DNA of 64,000 nt from Pseudomonas brassicacearum (GCF_003732225.1 NZ_MOBJ01000002.1:246500-310499); one strand, 5' to 3'; counted from the first letter of the stretch, positions 30,780 through 42,658 are shown. The notes: a model not told the origin generated them from the letters alone. Numbers and translations: made by a program.

Positions 30780-32444
30780 TCACCCGCGGTGACGACCGCG
30801 GAAGTAGTTGATCAGGCCCTGGGTCGAAGCGTCTTCGGCCGGGGTTTCTTCGCTGCCGACCAGGCGGCTGTAGACACCTTTGCCCAGTTCTTTGCCCAGT
30901 TCCACGCCCCATTGGTCGAAGGCGTTGATGCCCCAGATCACGCTCTGCACGAACACCTTGTGTTCGTACATCGCAACCAGCGCGCCCAGACGACGCGGGC
31001 TGATGCGCTCGACCACCAGGGTGTTGCTCGGGCGGTTGCCCGGGATCACCTTGTGCGGCGCAAGCTTCTGCACCTGGTCTTCGGCTATGCCTTTTTCACG
31101 CAGCTCGGCTTCCGCCTCGGCGCGGGTCTTGCCGAGCATCAGCGCCTGGCTTTGCGACAGGCAGTTGGCGTACAGCCACTGGTGGTGGTCGGCAACCGGG
31201 TTGAAGCTGACGATCGGCACAATGAAGTCAGCCGGAATCAACTGGGTGCCCTGGTGCAGCAACTGGTGATAGGCGTGTTGACCGTTGCAACCGACGCCGC
31301 CCCAGATGACCGGACCGGTATCGGTGGAAACCGGTGTGCCGTCCTGACGTACGCTCTTGCCGTTGGATTCCATGTCCAGTTGCTGCAAGTGCTTGGTGAT
31401 GTTGCGCAGGTAGTGGTCGTACGGCAGGATCGCGTGGCTTTGCGCGCCCCAGAAGTTGCCGTACCAGACACCCAGCAGCGCCAGCAGCACCGGCATGTTC
31501 TGTTCGAATGGCGCGCTCTGGAAGTGCTGGTCCATGGTGTAGGCACCGGACAGCAGCTCCTTGAAGTTCGACATGCCGATGGCCAGGGCAATCGGCAAAC
31601 CGATGGCCGACCACAGCGAATAGCGCCCGCCAACCCAGTCCCACATCGGGAAGATGTTCTCTTCGCGAATACCGAAAGCCACGGCCGCTGCGTTGTTGCT
31701 CGAAACGGCGATGAAGTGGCGATACAGCTCGGCTTCGGAGCCACCCTGGGCCAGGTACCAGGCGCGCGCGGCCTGGGCGTTTTTCAGGGTCTCGAGGGTG
31801 TTGAAGGATTTCGAGGAAACGATGAACAGTGTGGTTTCTGCACGAATCTTCGCCGACAGCTCGTGGAATTCGCTGCCGTCGATGTTCGCCAGGTAATGGC
31901 AGCGCACGCCTTTCTGGGCGTAGGACAACAGCGCTTCGGACACCAGCTCAGGGCCGAGGAATGAACCACCGATGCCGATGTTCACCACGTCGGTGATCGG
32001 CTTCTCGGTGTAACCACGCCACAGGCCGTCGTGAATGCGCCCGACCAGCTCGGTGATCTGGTTCAGTACTTTGTGTACATCCGGCATGACGTTGACGCCA
32101 TTGACCGACAGCTTGTCGCCCACTGGGCGGCGCAGGGCCGTATGCAGTGCCGGGCGGCCTTCGGAGGCGTTGACGATTTCACCGCTGAACAACGCCTTGA
32201 TCGCGTCCTGCAAGCCGACTTCGTTCGCCAGGCCCACCAGCAGATTGCGGGTTTCGGTGGTGATCAGGTTTTTCGAGTAATCCAGAAACAGCCCGCAGCT
32301 GCTCAGGGTGAATTGGCTGAAACGCTGCGGGTCGGCATTGAACGCTTCGCGCATGCTGAAATCCTGCATGGCTTGGCGGTGATCATTCAGCGCCTGCCAG
32401 GCTGGCAGAGCGGTAACGTCTTGAGGAGTGCGGTAGTACGCCAT
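30780..32444 (-). CDS. pgi: Glucose-6-phosphate isomerase
   Basis: Pgi interconverts glucose-6-phosphate and fructose-6-phosphate. The 554-residue protein has the sugar-phosphate-binding motif [19 protein letters not shown] and the second signature [20 protein letters not shown]. In fluorescent pseudomonads, which lack 6-phosphofructokinase, this enzyme mostly runs in the gluconeogenic direction or in the cyclic Entner-Doudoroff route. It is preceded by panD on the same strand with 244 bases between. Confidence 0.95.
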   Translation of the reverse strand: MAYYRTPQDVTALPAWQALNDHRQAMQDFSMREAFNADPQRFSQFTLSSCGLFLDYSKNLITTETRNLLVGLANEVGLQDAIKALFSGEIVNASEGRPALHTALRRPVGDKLSVNGVNVMPDVHKVLNQITELVGRIHDGLWRGYTEKPITDVVNIGIGGSFLGPELVSEALLSYAQKGVRCHYLANIDGSEFHELSAKIRAETTLFIVSSKSFNTLETLKNAQAARAWYLAQGGSEAELYRHFIAVSSNNAAAVAFGIREENIFPMWDWVGGRYSLWSAIGLPIALAIGMSNFKELLSGAYTMDQHFQSAPFEQNMPVLLALLGVWYGNFWGAQSHAILPYDHYLRNITKHLQQLDMESNGKSVRQDGTPVSTDTGPVIWGGVGCNGQHAYHQLLHQGTQLIPADFIVPIVSFNPVADHHQWLYANCLSQSQALMLGKTRAEAEAELREKGIAEDQVQKLAPHKVIPGNRPSNTLVVERISPRRLGALVAMYEHKVFVQSVIWGINAFDQWGVELGKELGKGVYSRLVGSEETPAEDASTQGLINYFRGRHRG

Positions 32445-32613
32445 CGCTGCGGGTTTCCTTTTACTTGGACTGCCTTTAGGACACTGAAAAGCCCGGAATG
32501 TCCTGTTCGATGACAGACACTCTCCGGTCGAACTGCGAGTAAACGATTAAATAGCGCAGGGCGATTACAGTAAACCTCGCGGTGTGATCTGTCTTGGCTT
32601 TGTCTGACCTGCG

Positions 32614-32635
32614 GCCGGTACTTTTTTGTACCGGC
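32614..32635. other. Stem-loop between panD and pgi
   Basis: GCCGGTAC-TTTTTT-GTACCGGC: a perfect 8-bp stem with a T-rich loop. No T run follows on either side, so it is not a standard intrinsic terminator. The rest of the 244-base gap shows no gene. Confidence 0.6.
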
Positions 32636-32688
32636 GCATCAGGTAGCCAGGCAGGCGGGTTTTCAGTGCTCAGAGTACGGGGGAGGGC

Positions 32689-33069
32689 TCAGGCGACCTG
32701 AACCGGGATGGCATTGCTGGTGTGGCTCAGCTCGTTGCCGGGCGCCATGTAGAGCATGCGCGGTTTGAAATTGAGCAGTTCGGCTTCGCTGTAGTGAGCG
32801 TAAGCGCAGATGATCACCCGATCACCGACCTTGGCCTTGTGTGCGGCGGCGCCGTTGACCGAGATCATGCGCGAGCCTTCTTCGCCACGGATCGCATAGG
32901 TGGTGAAGCGTTCGCCGTTGTCGACGTTGTAGATCTGAATCTGTTCGTACTCGCGGATTCCGGACAGGTCCAGCCATTCGCCGTCGATGGCGCAAGAGCC
33001 TTCGTAGTCGAGCACTGCGTGGGTAACTTCGGCGCGATGCAGCTTGGCCTTGAGCATGATGGCGTGCAT
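32689..33069 (-). CDS. panD: Aspartate 1-decarboxylase (pyruvoyl enzyme)
   Basis: PanD makes beta-alanine from aspartate, the partner of pantoate for pantothenate. The proenzyme is 126 residues and self-cleaves between Gly24 and Ser25 ([10 protein letters not shown]) to form the pyruvoyl group. Typical later parts are [14 protein letters not shown] and [16 protein letters not shown]. Separated from panC by a REP element (227 bases). Confidence 0.96.
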   Translation of the reverse strand: MHAIMLKAKLHRAEVTHAVLDYEGSCAIDGEWLDLSGIREYEQIQIYNVDNGERFTTYAIRGEEGSRMISVNGAAAHKAKVGDRVIICAYAHYSEAELLNFKPRMLYMAPGNELSHTSNAIPVQVA

Positions 33070-33178
33070 GAGTGTTTCCTTGGGCTGATCCGAACCGCGG
33101 CAGTTTGCCCGAAGCCTTTGAGGCCGGCAATACGACGTGAGAAACCGACTGCAATCTACAAAACAACACCGTTCTACT

Positions 33179-33280
33179 GTGGGAGCGAGCTTGCTCGCGA
33201 TGGCGGTCTGGCAGCCAACATCTTTGTTGAATGTTAAGCCGTCATCGTCGGATCGCCGCCCGGAGCAAGCTCGCTCCCAC
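33179..33280. repeat. REP doublet 4 with modified right arm
   Basis: The left arm is a normal REP. The right arm (GTCATCG then a 15-base insert, then GAGCAAGCTCGCTCCCAC) is lengthened by TCGGATCGCCGCCCG. A related segment interrupts the REP at 43674-43776. Between panC and panD. Confidence 0.85.
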
Positions 33281-33296
33281 AGGGGGATTGCGGTGG

Positions 33297-34157
33297 TTAT
33301 GCGGGGGCGTCGAGGTTCAGGTGCAGGTTGTCGATCAACCGGGTCGTGCCCAGGAATGCGGCGACCAGGATCACCAGGTCACGGTCATCCGCGGTCGCTG
33401 GACGCAGGGTCAGCGCATGGCGGATTTCCAGATAGTCAGGACGCAAGCCGGCGGCCATGAGCTGGGTGATCTGCCGCGCCAGAAGTGCCGGGTAATCGCG
33501 TTCACCCTGTTTGATGGCCTCGGCAATTTCGCTCAGCGTGCGATACACCACGGGCGCGACGGCCCGCTGTTCTTCGCTGAGGAAACCATTGCGCGAGGAC
33601 AGCGCCAGGCCGTCGGCGGCCCGCACGGTCGGCTCGCCAATGATCTGGATCGGCATGTTCAGGTCATGCACCAGCGCACGAATCACTGCCAGTTGCTGGA
33701 AGTCTTTCTGGCCGAAGATCGCCAGGTCCGGCTGGACCATGTTGAACAGCTTGCTGACCACCGTCGCCACGCCTTCGAAATGCCCAGGGCGGCTGGCGCC
33801 ACACAGGCCTTCAGAAAGCTGCGGAACGCTGACGCGGGTTTGGCCGGCCATGCCGTCCGGGTACATTTCCTCGACCGTTGGTGCGAACAGCAGGTGACAG
33901 CCGGCTTGCAGCAGTTTCTCCTGGTCGGCGGCCAGGGTCCGCGGATACTTGTCGAGGTCTTCGCCGGCACCAAATTGCAGTGGGTTGACGAAAATGCTCG
34001 CGACCACAAAATCCACCCGTTGGGTAGCCTTGGTGATCAGTGCAATATGGCCGCTGTGCAGATTGCCCATGGTCGGCACGAAACCGATACGTTTGCCTTC
34101 GTTGCGGGCGCGGGCTACGGCGGCACGCAGTTCGCGTACGGTTTTGACAGTGTTCAT
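33297..34157 (-). CDS. panC: Pantothenate synthetase
   Basis: PanC joins pantoate and beta-alanine using ATP. The HIGH-type motif [19 protein letters not shown] and [11 protein letters not shown] are all visible. It is 286 residues from ATG 34157; a long open frame upstream is the panB gene in another phase. It overlaps panB by four bases (ATGA). Confidence 0.96.
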   Translation of the reverse strand: MNTVKTVRELRAAVARARNEGKRIGFVPTMGNLHSGHIALITKATQRVDFVVASIFVNPLQFGAGEDLDKYPRTLAADQEKLLQAGCHLLFAPTVEEMYPDGMAGQTRVSVPQLSEGLCGASRPGHFEGVATVVSKLFNMVQPDLAIFGQKDFQQLAVIRALVHDLNMPIQIIGEPTVRAADGLALSSRNGFLSEEQRAVAPVVYRTLSEIAEAIKQGERDYPALLARQITQLMAAGLRPDYLEIRHALTLRPATADDRDLVILVAAFLGTTRLIDNLHLNLDAPA

Positions 34158-34954
34158 GCAGAGAATCCGTGTTCGGCGCCAGGGAAGGTCGCGGCTTTGA
34201 CTTCGCTGACGTAAGCGCTCAGGGCGGCGTGAATGCTGTCTTTGCCGGCCATGAAGTTCTTCACGAACTTCGGTGCGCGGCCGGAGAGGGACAGGCCGAG
34301 CATGTCGTGCAGTACCAGCACCTGACCGTCGGTGGCATTGCCGGCGCCGATGCCGATCACTGGAATCTTCACCGCTTGAGTGATTTCGTGGGCCAACTCG
34401 CTCGGTACGCACTCGAGCACCAGCATTGCCGCGCCGGCCTGTTCCAGGGCAATCGCGTCGGCACGCATCTGCCGGGCCTGGTTTTCATTGCGGCCCTGAA
34501 CTTTATAACCGCCGAGAATGTTCACCGACTGCGGCGTCAGCCCCATGTGTGCACACACTGGGATACCGCGTTCGGCCAGCAGACGAATCGACTCGGCCAG
34601 CCACAGCGCGCCTTCGACCTTGACCATGTGCGCACCCGCCTGCATCAGCAGGGCACTGTTGGTCATCGTTTGCTCGAGGGTCGCATTCGCCATGAACGGC
34701 AGGTCAGCGAGGATCAAGGCGTCGGTGTTGCCACGCTTGACCGCGGCGACGTGGTAAGCCATTTCGGCGGTGGTCACCGGCAGGGTGCTGTCGTGTCCTT
34801 GCAACACCATGCCAAGGGAGTCGCCCACCAACAGCACTTCAACGCCCGCCTCATTGCAGGCGTGGGCAAATGTGGCGTCGTAGCAGGTCAGCATGGTGAT
34901 TTTTTCACCCTTTTGCTTGAGGCTCTGCAAGGTGGTCAAGGTGATAGCTGGCAT
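34154..34954 (-). CDS. panB: Ketopantoate hydroxymethyltransferase
   Basis: PanB is the first enzyme of pantoate synthesis: it moves a hydroxymethyl group from methylene-THF onto alpha-ketoisovalerate, the product of the valine pathway whose enzymes IlvIH and IlvC are also in this window. It has [19 protein letters not shown] and the Mg-binding acids, AHMGLTPQS and [20 protein letters not shown] 34954 (266 residues) is preceded by GAGGA. It forms a two-gene unit with panC. Confidence 0.96.
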   Translation of the reverse strand: MPAITLTTLQSLKQKGEKITMLTCYDATFAHACNEAGVEVLLVGDSLGMVLQGHDSTLPVTTAEMAYHVAAVKRGNTDALILADLPFMANATLEQTMTNSALLMQAGAHMVKVEGALWLAESIRLLAERGIPVCAHMGLTPQSVNILGGYKVQGRNENQARQMRADAIALEQAGAAMLVLECVPSELAHEITQAVKIPVIGIGAGNATDGQVLVLHDMLGLSLSGRAPKFVKNFMAGKDSIHAALSAYVSEVKAATFPGAEHGFSA

Positions 34955-35340
34955 GAAAAAAATCCTCATTCAGGCGCTTGGAAAACTACTGCGAGTAACG
35001 CGCGTGATTCTTCATTTACTCAGGCGCACGGTCTTGTGTCGTGCTTGAAAAGCCTGGATTGCGCCCTGTAGTGCCGGGTTGGCGGCAGCGGGACGCCTAT
35101 AGTCGTGAGGAGAACTCGGGAAGTCAATTGGATGTGTTACCGCAATGTTACGCCGTTGGTGTTACCGACGTTACTGATGCGATTCAGCAGATTTTTGTCG
35201 GAGTGGCATGCTGCACAGTTTGTGTGCGACACAAACCAATGTGGGAGCGAGCTTGCTCGCGAATAGGCCATCACGTTCAACATCAATGTTGAAGGTCATA
35301 CCGCTATCGCGAGCAAGCTCGCTCCCACAGGGGATTAGCA
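34955..35340. other. Gap between folK and panB
   Basis: No convincing gene. It holds REP doublet 5 (35241-35328) and, nearer panB, AT-richer sequence where the panBC promoter should lie. Small open frames here are REP-derived or unsupported. Confidence 0.6.
35241..35328. repeat. REP doublet 5
   Basis: GTGGGAGCGAGCTTGCTCGCGAATAG and the inverse CTATCGCGAGCAAGCTCGCTCCCAC (split here only in description) around TTCAACATCAATGTTGAA, a perfect inner inverted repeat with a short loop. Confidence 0.92.
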
Positions 35341-35826
35341 TCAAGTCTGAGCCAAGCGTTCCAGCCCGACGAACGGACAAGCAGCGAGCAGTTCGTGCAG
35401 GTGACGGCCGTCCGCCAGTTGCAGGTCAGCTGGCACCAGTTCGGCCAGCGGGTAGAGCACAAAGGCTCGGGCCTGCATGTGGTAGTGAGGGACTTTGAGG
35501 CGGGGCTCGTCGATCAGTCGATCGCCGAATAGCAGGATGTCCAGGTCCAGCGTACGCGGACCCCAGCGTTCATGGCGCTCGCGACCCTGGTCGATTTCGA
35601 TGGCTTGCAGCGCATCGAGCAGCTCAAGCGGCGCAAGCGTGCTGTCGATCGCGGCCACCGCGTTGGTATAACGCGGCTGGCCCGGCAGCAAGGAATCGCT
35701 TTGATAGAAGCTCGAAACCCCGACCAGCTCTGTCCGGGGTAACTGCGCAAGTGCTGCAACGGCGCTGCGCAGTTGTTCCGCCGGGGCAGCGAGGTTGCTG
35801 CCCATGCCAATGTAGATGCGTTCCAT
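35341..35826 (-). CDS. folK: HPPK, folate pyrophosphokinase
   Basis: FolK transfers pyrophosphate from ATP to hydroxymethyl-dihydropterin in folate synthesis. The 161-residue protein has the signature GPRTLDLDILLFGD and the N-terminal MERIYIGMGSNL. ATG 35826 is the family start; the frame upstream overlaps the arginine-rich end of pcnB. Only four bases separate it from the pcnB stop, so it is cotranscribed with pcnB. Confidence 0.95.
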   Translation of the reverse strand: MERIYIGMGSNLAAPAEQLRSAVAALAQLPRTELVGVSSFYQSDSLLPGQPRYTNAVAAIDSTLAPLELLDALQAIEIDQGRERHERWGPRTLDLDILLFGDRLIDEPRLKVPHYHMQARAFVLYPLAELVPADLQLADGRHLHELLAACPFVGLERLAQT

Positions 35827-35830
35827 CGAC

Positions 35831-37243
35831 TTACTCGCCTGACACACTCGGTGCACCAGCGGCACGTTTGCGCTTGGCGCCACCGCTGCGGCGACGCTTG
35901 CGTGGCGCACCGCTGGCACCGTCGTCCTTGCCGCTGAGGTCGCGGATCATGTCGCGGCGTTCGCTTTCATTGGCGTCCTGATAATCGGTCCACCACTCGC
36001 CCAGACCGTTGGTCTGTTCGCCGGCGCTTTCACGCAGCAGCAGAAAGTCGTAACCGGCACGGAAACGCGGATTGTCCAGCAGCATGTCGGCACGTTTACC
36101 GCTGCGACGTGGCAGGCGTTCCTGCATGTCCCAGATCTCGCGGATCGGCATGGTGAAGCGTTTCGGAATCGCGATCCGCTGGCACTGCTCACTGATCAGT
36201 TCGTGAGCCGCTTCCTGCATGGCCGGAATCGGCGGCATGCCACGGTCCTGCAAACGCAGTACGCGGGCCGGCAGGGCAGGCCAGAGCAGGGCAGCGAACA
36301 GGAACGCTGGCGTCACCGGCTTGTTCTGCTTGATCCGCAGGTCGGTGTTGATCAGCGCTTCGCTGATCAAGGTGTGGGTGTAGGTCGGGTTGTGTTCCAG
36401 TGCTTCGGCGCTGGCCGGGAACAGTGGATCGAACAATTGCAGGTCGACCAGCATTTCGAAGGTGTCCGCGGCATGACCCGAGAGGAACAGCTTCAACACT
36501 TCTTCGAACAGCCGTGCCGACGGGATCTCGCGCAGCATTGGCGCCAGGCCGCGGATGGGCGCTGCCGAGTGCTTCTCGATGCCGAAGTCCAGCTTGGCGG
36601 CGAAACGCACCGCGCGCAGCATCCGCACCGGGTCTTCCTGGTAGCGCTGAGTCGGGTCGCCGATCAGACGGATCAGGCGATTGCGGATGTCGTGTACGCC
36701 GTTGGCGTAGTCGAGGATGCGCTCGCTGACCGGATCGTAATACAGGGCGTTGATGGTGAAGTCGCGGCGTTGCGCGTCTTCTTCCAGGGTGCCGTAAACG
36801 TTGTCGCGCAGAATCCGCCCGCTTTCGTTACGCGAGGACTGGTTGCTGTCTTCCTCTTCGTCGTTTTGCGGGTGATTGGCGCGGAAGGTCGCGACTTCAA
36901 TGATTTCGCGACCAAAATGGATGTGCACCAGTTTGAATCGGCGCCCGATGATCCGCGCATTGCGAAACTCGGCGCGAACCTGTTCCGGCGTGGCGCTGGT
37001 GGCGACGTCGAAATCCTTGGGTGTGATGTTGAGCAGCATGTCGCGCACACAGCCACCGACCAGGTAAGCCTGGTAGCCGGCGTTCTGCAGGCGTTCGACG
37101 ATGTTCACTGCATAACGGCTGAACTGAGCCCGTTGCAGCGAGTGTTGGCCGCTGTTGAGCACTTCAGGCGTGCTGCGAATGTGTTGCGTACGACGCAAGG
37201 GAGAACGGAATGACTGGAACAGCTTCTTCAGCATGGGATGCAC
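35831..37243 (-). CDS. pcnB: Poly(A) polymerase I
   Basis: PcnB adds poly(A) tails to RNA and marks them for decay. The nucleotidyltransferase head GGCVRDMLLNITPKDFDVATSA carries the acidic residues, and the RRDFTINALYYD and IGDPTQRYQEDPVRMLRA motifs follow; the C-terminus is strongly basic (RKRRRSGGAKRKRAAG). A start at 37234 (MLKKLFQSF) is equally possible; neither has a clear ribosome site. crcZ and its neighbours lie directly upstream, as in other pseudomonads. Confidence 0.94.
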   Translation of the reverse strand: MHPMLKKLFQSFRSPLRRTQHIRSTPEVLNSGQHSLQRAQFSRYAVNIVERLQNAGYQAYLVGGCVRDMLLNITPKDFDVATSATPEQVRAEFRNARIIGRRFKLVHIHFGREIIEVATFRANHPQNDEEEDSNQSSRNESGRILRDNVYGTLEEDAQRRDFTINALYYDPVSERILDYANGVHDIRNRLIRLIGDPTQRYQEDPVRMLRAVRFAAKLDFGIEKHSAAPIRGLAPMLREIPSARLFEEVLKLFLSGHAADTFEMLVDLQLFDPLFPASAEALEHNPTYTHTLISEALINTDLRIKQNKPVTPAFLFAALLWPALPARVLRLQDRGMPPIPAMQEAAHELISEQCQRIAIPKRFTMPIREIWDMQERLPRRSGKRADMLLDNPRFRAGYDFLLLRESAGEQTNGLGEWWTDYQDANESERRDMIRDLSGKDDGASGAPRKRRRSGGAKRKRAAGAPSVSGE

Positions 37244-37344
37244 TGTTTGAAGGAATGTTCGGCCAAAACGAAGAATGACCGCATGATGGGCGGGGATTCT
37301 AGCATTTAGTCGGGGGATGGTGTAGGAAGCTGCGTAAGGTCTCT

Positions 37345-37508
37345 GTAGCAGCTGTAGCAGCTGTAGCAGCTGTCGAGCTTGCGAGGCTGCGTTCGGCGGC
37401 GAAGCCGTCGTAGAAACTGAGATTGCGGTCTGTCAGGCAGTGTGGGGTGTATGCATTTACGACGGCTTCGCCGCCGAACGCTGCCTCGCGTAGCTCGACA
37501 GCTGCTAC
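37345..37508. repeat. Large 50-bp inverted repeat with three GTAGCAGCT units
   Basis: GTAGCAGCT occurs three times in tandem (37345-37371). From 37363 to 37412 the sequence is an almost perfect inverse of 37458-37508, with cores GCGGCGAAGCCGTCGTA and TACGACGGCTTCGCCGC, separated by 45 bases. It lies between the crcZ terminator and pcnB. Confidence 0.85.
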
Positions 37509-37517
37509 AAACGCCAG

Positions 37518-37886
37518 AAACCACAAGGGGAGCCGAAGCTCCCCAAGAAGTAGTTGCGTGCTCTATTTTTATTATTGGTTTCGGGCTTCTTGTTTTTGTG
37601 TAGCGCCCTTGTCATGAAGTTTTCCTTCATGACTCTCCCAATCGGGAGTCAAGAGCAAACGGATTGCTTTGGTCGCTGTGTTGCAATGATCCAGTGATCC
37701 AACCAGTTCAGGCTCTGCCTTAGGGCAGTTTTTGTTGTTCTCGGCCTGGTTGCGGGGCAAGCCCCAAATACAACGCCTCTCCAAAAGAATCAGTTAGCTA
37801 CGCCTCTCGCCGTCTTGTTTTTATTGTGCGTGAGTCGATTCGTCTTATTTTTATTGTCTTGTGCATTGCTTGTTATTGTTCTTGTA
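37518..37886 (-). ncRNA. crcZ: CrcZ, catabolite-repression sRNA
   Basis: Located between cbrB and pcnB, the known crcZ position in Pseudomonas. A sigma-54 promoter lies just upstream, the transcript would be about 370 bases, and it ends in the stem GGGGAGCTTCGGCTCCCC. Six A-rich CA motifs (AANAANAA type) can be seen on the minus strand, at about 37563-37578, 37587-37600, 37728-37740, 37815-37826, 37844-37856 and 37870-37884. Such motifs bind Hfq with Crc, so the RNA lifts repression of catabolic mRNAs when CbrB is active. The exact ends are estimated. No protein is encoded. Confidence 0.88.
37527..37544 (-). terminator. Terminator of crcZ
   Basis: GGGGAGCTTCGGCTCCCC (minus strand) forms a 7-bp stem with a UUCG-type loop, followed by TTGTGGTTT, a weak T run. 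Confidence 0.75.
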
Positions 37887-37896
37887 CCAAACATAT

Positions 37897-37913
37897 AGCA
37901 GGTGCCGTGCCAA
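37897..37913 (-). promoter_or_regulatory. Sigma-54 promoter of crcZ
   Basis: On the minus strand TTGGCACGGCACCTGCT; the GG and GC doublets are ten bases apart and the -24 box TTGGCACG is perfect. CbrB, encoded upstream, is a sigma-54 activator known to drive crcZ. Confidence 0.88.
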
Positions 37914-37971
37914 CTTTTGTGAGGCCCAGTAAAACAAGGGGTTAGGTGCCTGAGTCGCCTTTTTCAGGGCC

Positions 37972-38006
37972 AAAAAAAACCGGGGCTTCGTTACCGTAAG
38001 CCCCGG
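37972..38006 (-). terminator. Terminator of cbrB
   Basis: CCGGGGCTT pairs with AAGCCCCGG; on the minus strand the stem is followed by eight T. It separates the cbrB message from the crcZ promoter. A second inverted repeat (CTGTTACCG...GTAACAG) lies just before it at about 38010-38040. Confidence 0.88.
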
Positions 38007-38084
38007 CTTCTGTTACGAGAAGCAAGCTTCGGTAACAGTTTTTTCACAATGTCATGTGTTACTCGCACATTCGACAGGTGACGT

Positions 38085-39521
<1,437 letters not shown>

Positions 39522-39543
39522 TGATTCGATACTCTCGACGGTC

Positions 39544-42492
39544 TCAGTTCACAGCGGACGTCGCTTCGACATGACGCGGTAAGGTCACCCGGATACGGGT
39601 GCCGCGTTGGCTTTGTGTGTCAGCCGGGCTGTCGATGGTGATTTGTCCATAATGCTCTTCAACGATGGAATAGACCAGTGCAAGGCCCAGACCGGTGCCT
39701 TCGCCAGGATCCTTGGTGGTGAAGAAGGGTTCGAACAATCGGTCCATGATGCTCGATGGGATACCGCTGCCCTCGTCTTCCACGATCAGATCGATCGTGT
39801 GTTCGTTGGCTTCACTTTTTACCCGTACCGCACTGCCGGCCGGCGACGCATCGCGGGCGTTGGACAGCAGGTTGATCAGCACCTGGGCGAGCCGCTGCGG
39901 GTCGCCATCGACCCAATGTTCGGGGTCGCACAGGTTAAAGAACTGCACTTCGAAGTTGCGGCGGTTCAGCGCCAGCAGACCAATGGCGTCCTGAGCCACT
40001 TCGGCCAGGCAGACCGGTTCGTCATTGTGCTGGTGACTTCCGGCGTGGGCAAAGCTCATCAGCGACTGGACGATGCGTGACACGCGCTTGGTCTGTTCGA
40101 GGATTTGCCCGCTGATTTCGGTCAGTTCGCTGTCTTCTTCGCGCTCTTCGCGCAGGTTTTGCGCAAGACAGGCAATGCCGGTGATCGGGTTGCCGATTTC
40201 ATGGGCCACGCCGGCCGCCAGCCGACCGATGCTCGCCAGGCGCTCCGAGTGCACCAGTTTGTCTTCGAGCATCTGGGTTTCAGTCAGGTCTTCGACCAGC
40301 AATACCAAACCGCTGTTACCGGGCGCCAGCGGTTCGTCGATCGCGGCTTTGTGCAGGTTCAGCCAGCGCGTCTGGCCGTCCAGGGCCAGGTGCTGCTTGT
40401 GCAAATGCTCGTCCGGCAGGTTGATGAAGCCTTGCAGCAGCTCTTTCCACGGATCGCCCAGAGTGCCCAGTCGTGAGCCGACCACGCGCTGTGCGGCGAT
40501 TCCGGTCAGCTCTTCCATGGCTTTGTTCCACATGAGGATTTCCTGATCCTTGGCCAGCGAACAAACGCCCATTGGCAATTCTTGCAAGGTCTGGCGGTGA
40601 TAACGGCGCAGGGCATCGAGTTCGGCGGCAAGGCCGGTGAGTCGCGAGTGATAGTCCTCGAGACGGCTTTCGATGAAGTGAATGTCTTCGGTGACGTAGT
40701 TTTCGCCGCCGGCCTTGTACGGCAGGAAGGTTTCGACCATGTCTTGCGCGACGCTCGGGCCCATCAGGCCGGAGAGGTTGGCTTCGATTCGGTCACGCAG
40801 GCGGCGCAAGGCGTATGGGCGACGCTCATCGAATGGCAGATAGAGGTCACGCAGGGCCTGTTCGACTTCTTTTTGCGCAGCTTTGGCGCCCAGTGGTTTG
40901 GCCAGTTGGGTGGCGAATTCCTGGGGGGACGCGGCGTGCAGTTCGCGGCGTTGCGGGCGACGTACATTGTCTACGGCGCAGGCTTCGGCGGCACTGGCTT
41001 CTTCGGTGCTGGCGTTGGTGAACAACGAGATCAGCGTGAACATCAGCACGTTGGCCGCCAGGGACGCAATTGCCGCCATATGCCAACTGGTGTCGTCGAG
41101 CACGTAGATCATGTTCAGCAGCGGAATATAGAAGCCCTGCAGATTGCCTACCAGCGGCAACAGCATGGTCACCAGCCAGACCAGAATCCCCGCGAGCAAA
41201 CCGGCGATGAAGCCGCGACGGTTGGCGGTCGGCCAATACAGAACGGACAACACGCCGGGAAGGAACTGCAAGGTCGCGACGAAGGCGACAATGCCCAGGT
41301 TGGCCAGGTCCTGCTCGGCGCCCAGCAGCAGGTAGAAACCATAGCCGGCCATGATGATCGCGACGATCAAGGCGCGGCGGGTCCATTTCAGCCAGCGGTA
41401 GATGTTGCCTTCGGCAGGTGGCTGATAGAGCGGCAGCACCAGGTGGTTCAGGGCCATGCCGGACAGCGCCAGCGTGGTGACGATGATCAATCCGCTGGCG
41501 GCCGACAAACCGCCGACATAGGCCAACAGTGCCAGGGCCTTGCTGTTGGCGGCGATGCCGACGCCGAGGGTGAAGTATTCCGGGTTGGTGGTGGCACCCA
41601 GTTTCAGGCCTGCCCAGAGAATCAGCGGCACGGCCAGGCTCATCAGCAGCAGGAACAGCGGCAAGCCCCAGCTCGCACTCACCAGCGAGCGCGGGTTGAG
41701 GTTTTCAGTGAAGGTCATGTGGTACATGTGCGGCATCACGATTGCCGAGGCGAAGAACACCAGCAGCAGCGTGCGCCATGGACCTTCTTGCAGTGGCGTG
41801 TGCAGGGCGGCGAGGGCGGTCTGGTTTTGCAGTAACCAGACTTCCAGCTGTTGTGGGCCATCGAACACGCCGTACAAAGCGTAGAGGCCGACGCCACCAA
41901 TGGCGATCAACTTGATCACTGACTCAAAGGCAATCGCGAACACCAGGCCTTCGTGTTTCTCGCGGGTCGCGATATGCCGCGAGCCGAAGAAAATCGTGAA
42001 CAGGGTGATCAGTGCGCAGAAGCTCAGGGCGACCCGATGCTGCACCGGCTCACGGGTGAGGATGCCGATCGAGTCGGCCACCGCCTGAATCTGCAGCGCC
42101 AGCAACGGCAGTACGCCGATCAGCATGAAAATCGTGGTCAGTGCGCCGGCCCAGGTGCTGCGAAAACGGAACGCGAACAGGTCGGCCAGAGAAGAAAGCT
42201 GATACGTACGCGTGATCTTCAGGATTGGGTACAGCAGCACGGGTGCCAGCAGGAACGCCCCGGAGACTCCGAGGTAGCTGGACAAAAAGCCGTAACCGTA
42301 TTGATAGGCCAGGCCGACCGTGCCGTAGAACGCCCAGGCGCTGGCATAGACACCCAATGACAACGTGTAGGTCAGCGGGTGGCGAATGATCGCTCGCGGG
42401 ATCATTCCGCGTTCGCTGATCCAGGCAACACCGAACAGCACTGCCAGGTAGGCGGCGCTGATCAGGATCATCTGGGTCAGGCTAAAGCTCAT
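39544..42492 (-). CDS. cbrA: Transporter-fused sensor kinase CbrA
   Basis: This 982-residue protein fuses an SLC5-type sodium/solute symporter domain (about 13 membrane helices, residues 1-500) to a STAC-like linker, a PAS domain and a histidine kinase with H-box [19 protein letters not shown] near residue 760, N-box NLLSNARD and GTGLGLALV. The symporter part can carry histidine in relatives. ATG 42492 and ATG 42498 are both possible; both overlap the end of the small gene upstream, which suggests coupling. The likely phosphate partner is CbrB. Confidence 0.95.
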   Translation of the reverse strand: MSFSLTQMILISAAYLAVLFGVAWISERGMIPRAIIRHPLTYTLSLGVYASAWAFYGTVGLAYQYGYGFLSSYLGVSGAFLLAPVLLYPILKITRTYQLSSLADLFAFRFRSTWAGALTTIFMLIGVLPLLALQIQAVADSIGILTREPVQHRVALSFCALITLFTIFFGSRHIATREKHEGLVFAIAFESVIKLIAIGGVGLYALYGVFDGPQQLEVWLLQNQTALAALHTPLQEGPWRTLLLVFFASAIVMPHMYHMTFTENLNPRSLVSASWGLPLFLLLMSLAVPLILWAGLKLGATTNPEYFTLGVGIAANSKALALLAYVGGLSAASGLIIVTTLALSGMALNHLVLPLYQPPAEGNIYRWLKWTRRALIVAIIMAGYGFYLLLGAEQDLANLGIVAFVATLQFLPGVLSVLYWPTANRRGFIAGLLAGILVWLVTMLLPLVGNLQGFYIPLLNMIYVLDDTSWHMAAIASLAANVLMFTLISLFTNASTEEASAAEACAVDNVRRPQRRELHAASPQEFATQLAKPLGAKAAQKEVEQALRDLYLPFDERRPYALRRLRDRIEANLSGLMGPSVAQDMVETFLPYKAGGENYVTEDIHFIESRLEDYHSRLTGLAAELDALRRYHRQTLQELPMGVCSLAKDQEILMWNKAMEELTGIAAQRVVGSRLGTLGDPWKELLQGFINLPDEHLHKQHLALDGQTRWLNLHKAAIDEPLAPGNSGLVLLVEDLTETQMLEDKLVHSERLASIGRLAAGVAHEIGNPITGIACLAQNLREEREEDSELTEISGQILEQTKRVSRIVQSLMSFAHAGSHQHNDEPVCLAEVAQDAIGLLALNRRNFEVQFFNLCDPEHWVDGDPQRLAQVLINLLSNARDASPAGSAVRVKSEANEHTIDLIVEDEGSGIPSSIMDRLFEPFFTTKDPGEGTGLGLALVYSIVEEHYGQITIDSPADTQSQRGTRIRVTLPRHVEATSAVN

Positions 42493-42658
42493 CGGCATCT
42501 TTTTGGCTCTGCAGGATGAAGGTCACGACGATCAGAATCAGCCACAGCAGATACGGGCGATACCAGGCGCCAGTGGCGTCGATCCACCAGTCCATGATGG
42601 CTGGGGAGAACAGATAGATCCCCACTACCAGAAGCAGGACCAAGCGATAGATGTACAT
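42482..42658 (-). CDS. cbrX: Small two-helix membrane protein upstream of cbrA (CbrX-like)
   Basis: This 58-residue protein has two hydrophobic helices (LVLLLVVGIYLFSPAIM and PYLLWLILIVVTFIL) joined by a short polar loop WWIDATGAWYR. Its last codons overlap the start of cbrA by 11 bases. A small gene in this place has been named cbrX in P. putida; I use the symbol on position and size only. It probably works with, or sets the translation of, CbrA; the function is not known. Confidence 0.8.
   Translation of the reverse strand: MYIYRLVLLLVVGIYLFSPAIMDWWIDATGAWYRPYLLWLILIVVTFILQSQKDADEL

Noticed and set aside
33297..34412. Start of panC 85 codons upstream
   Set aside because: The extra part lies in panB in another phase and is Arg-rich without homology; the HIGH-motif protein starts at 34157.
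37572..37784. 70-codon frame on the minus strand inside crcZ
   Set aside because: The region is the CrcZ sRNA; A-rich motifs make Lys/Asn codons by chance and no ribosome site exists.
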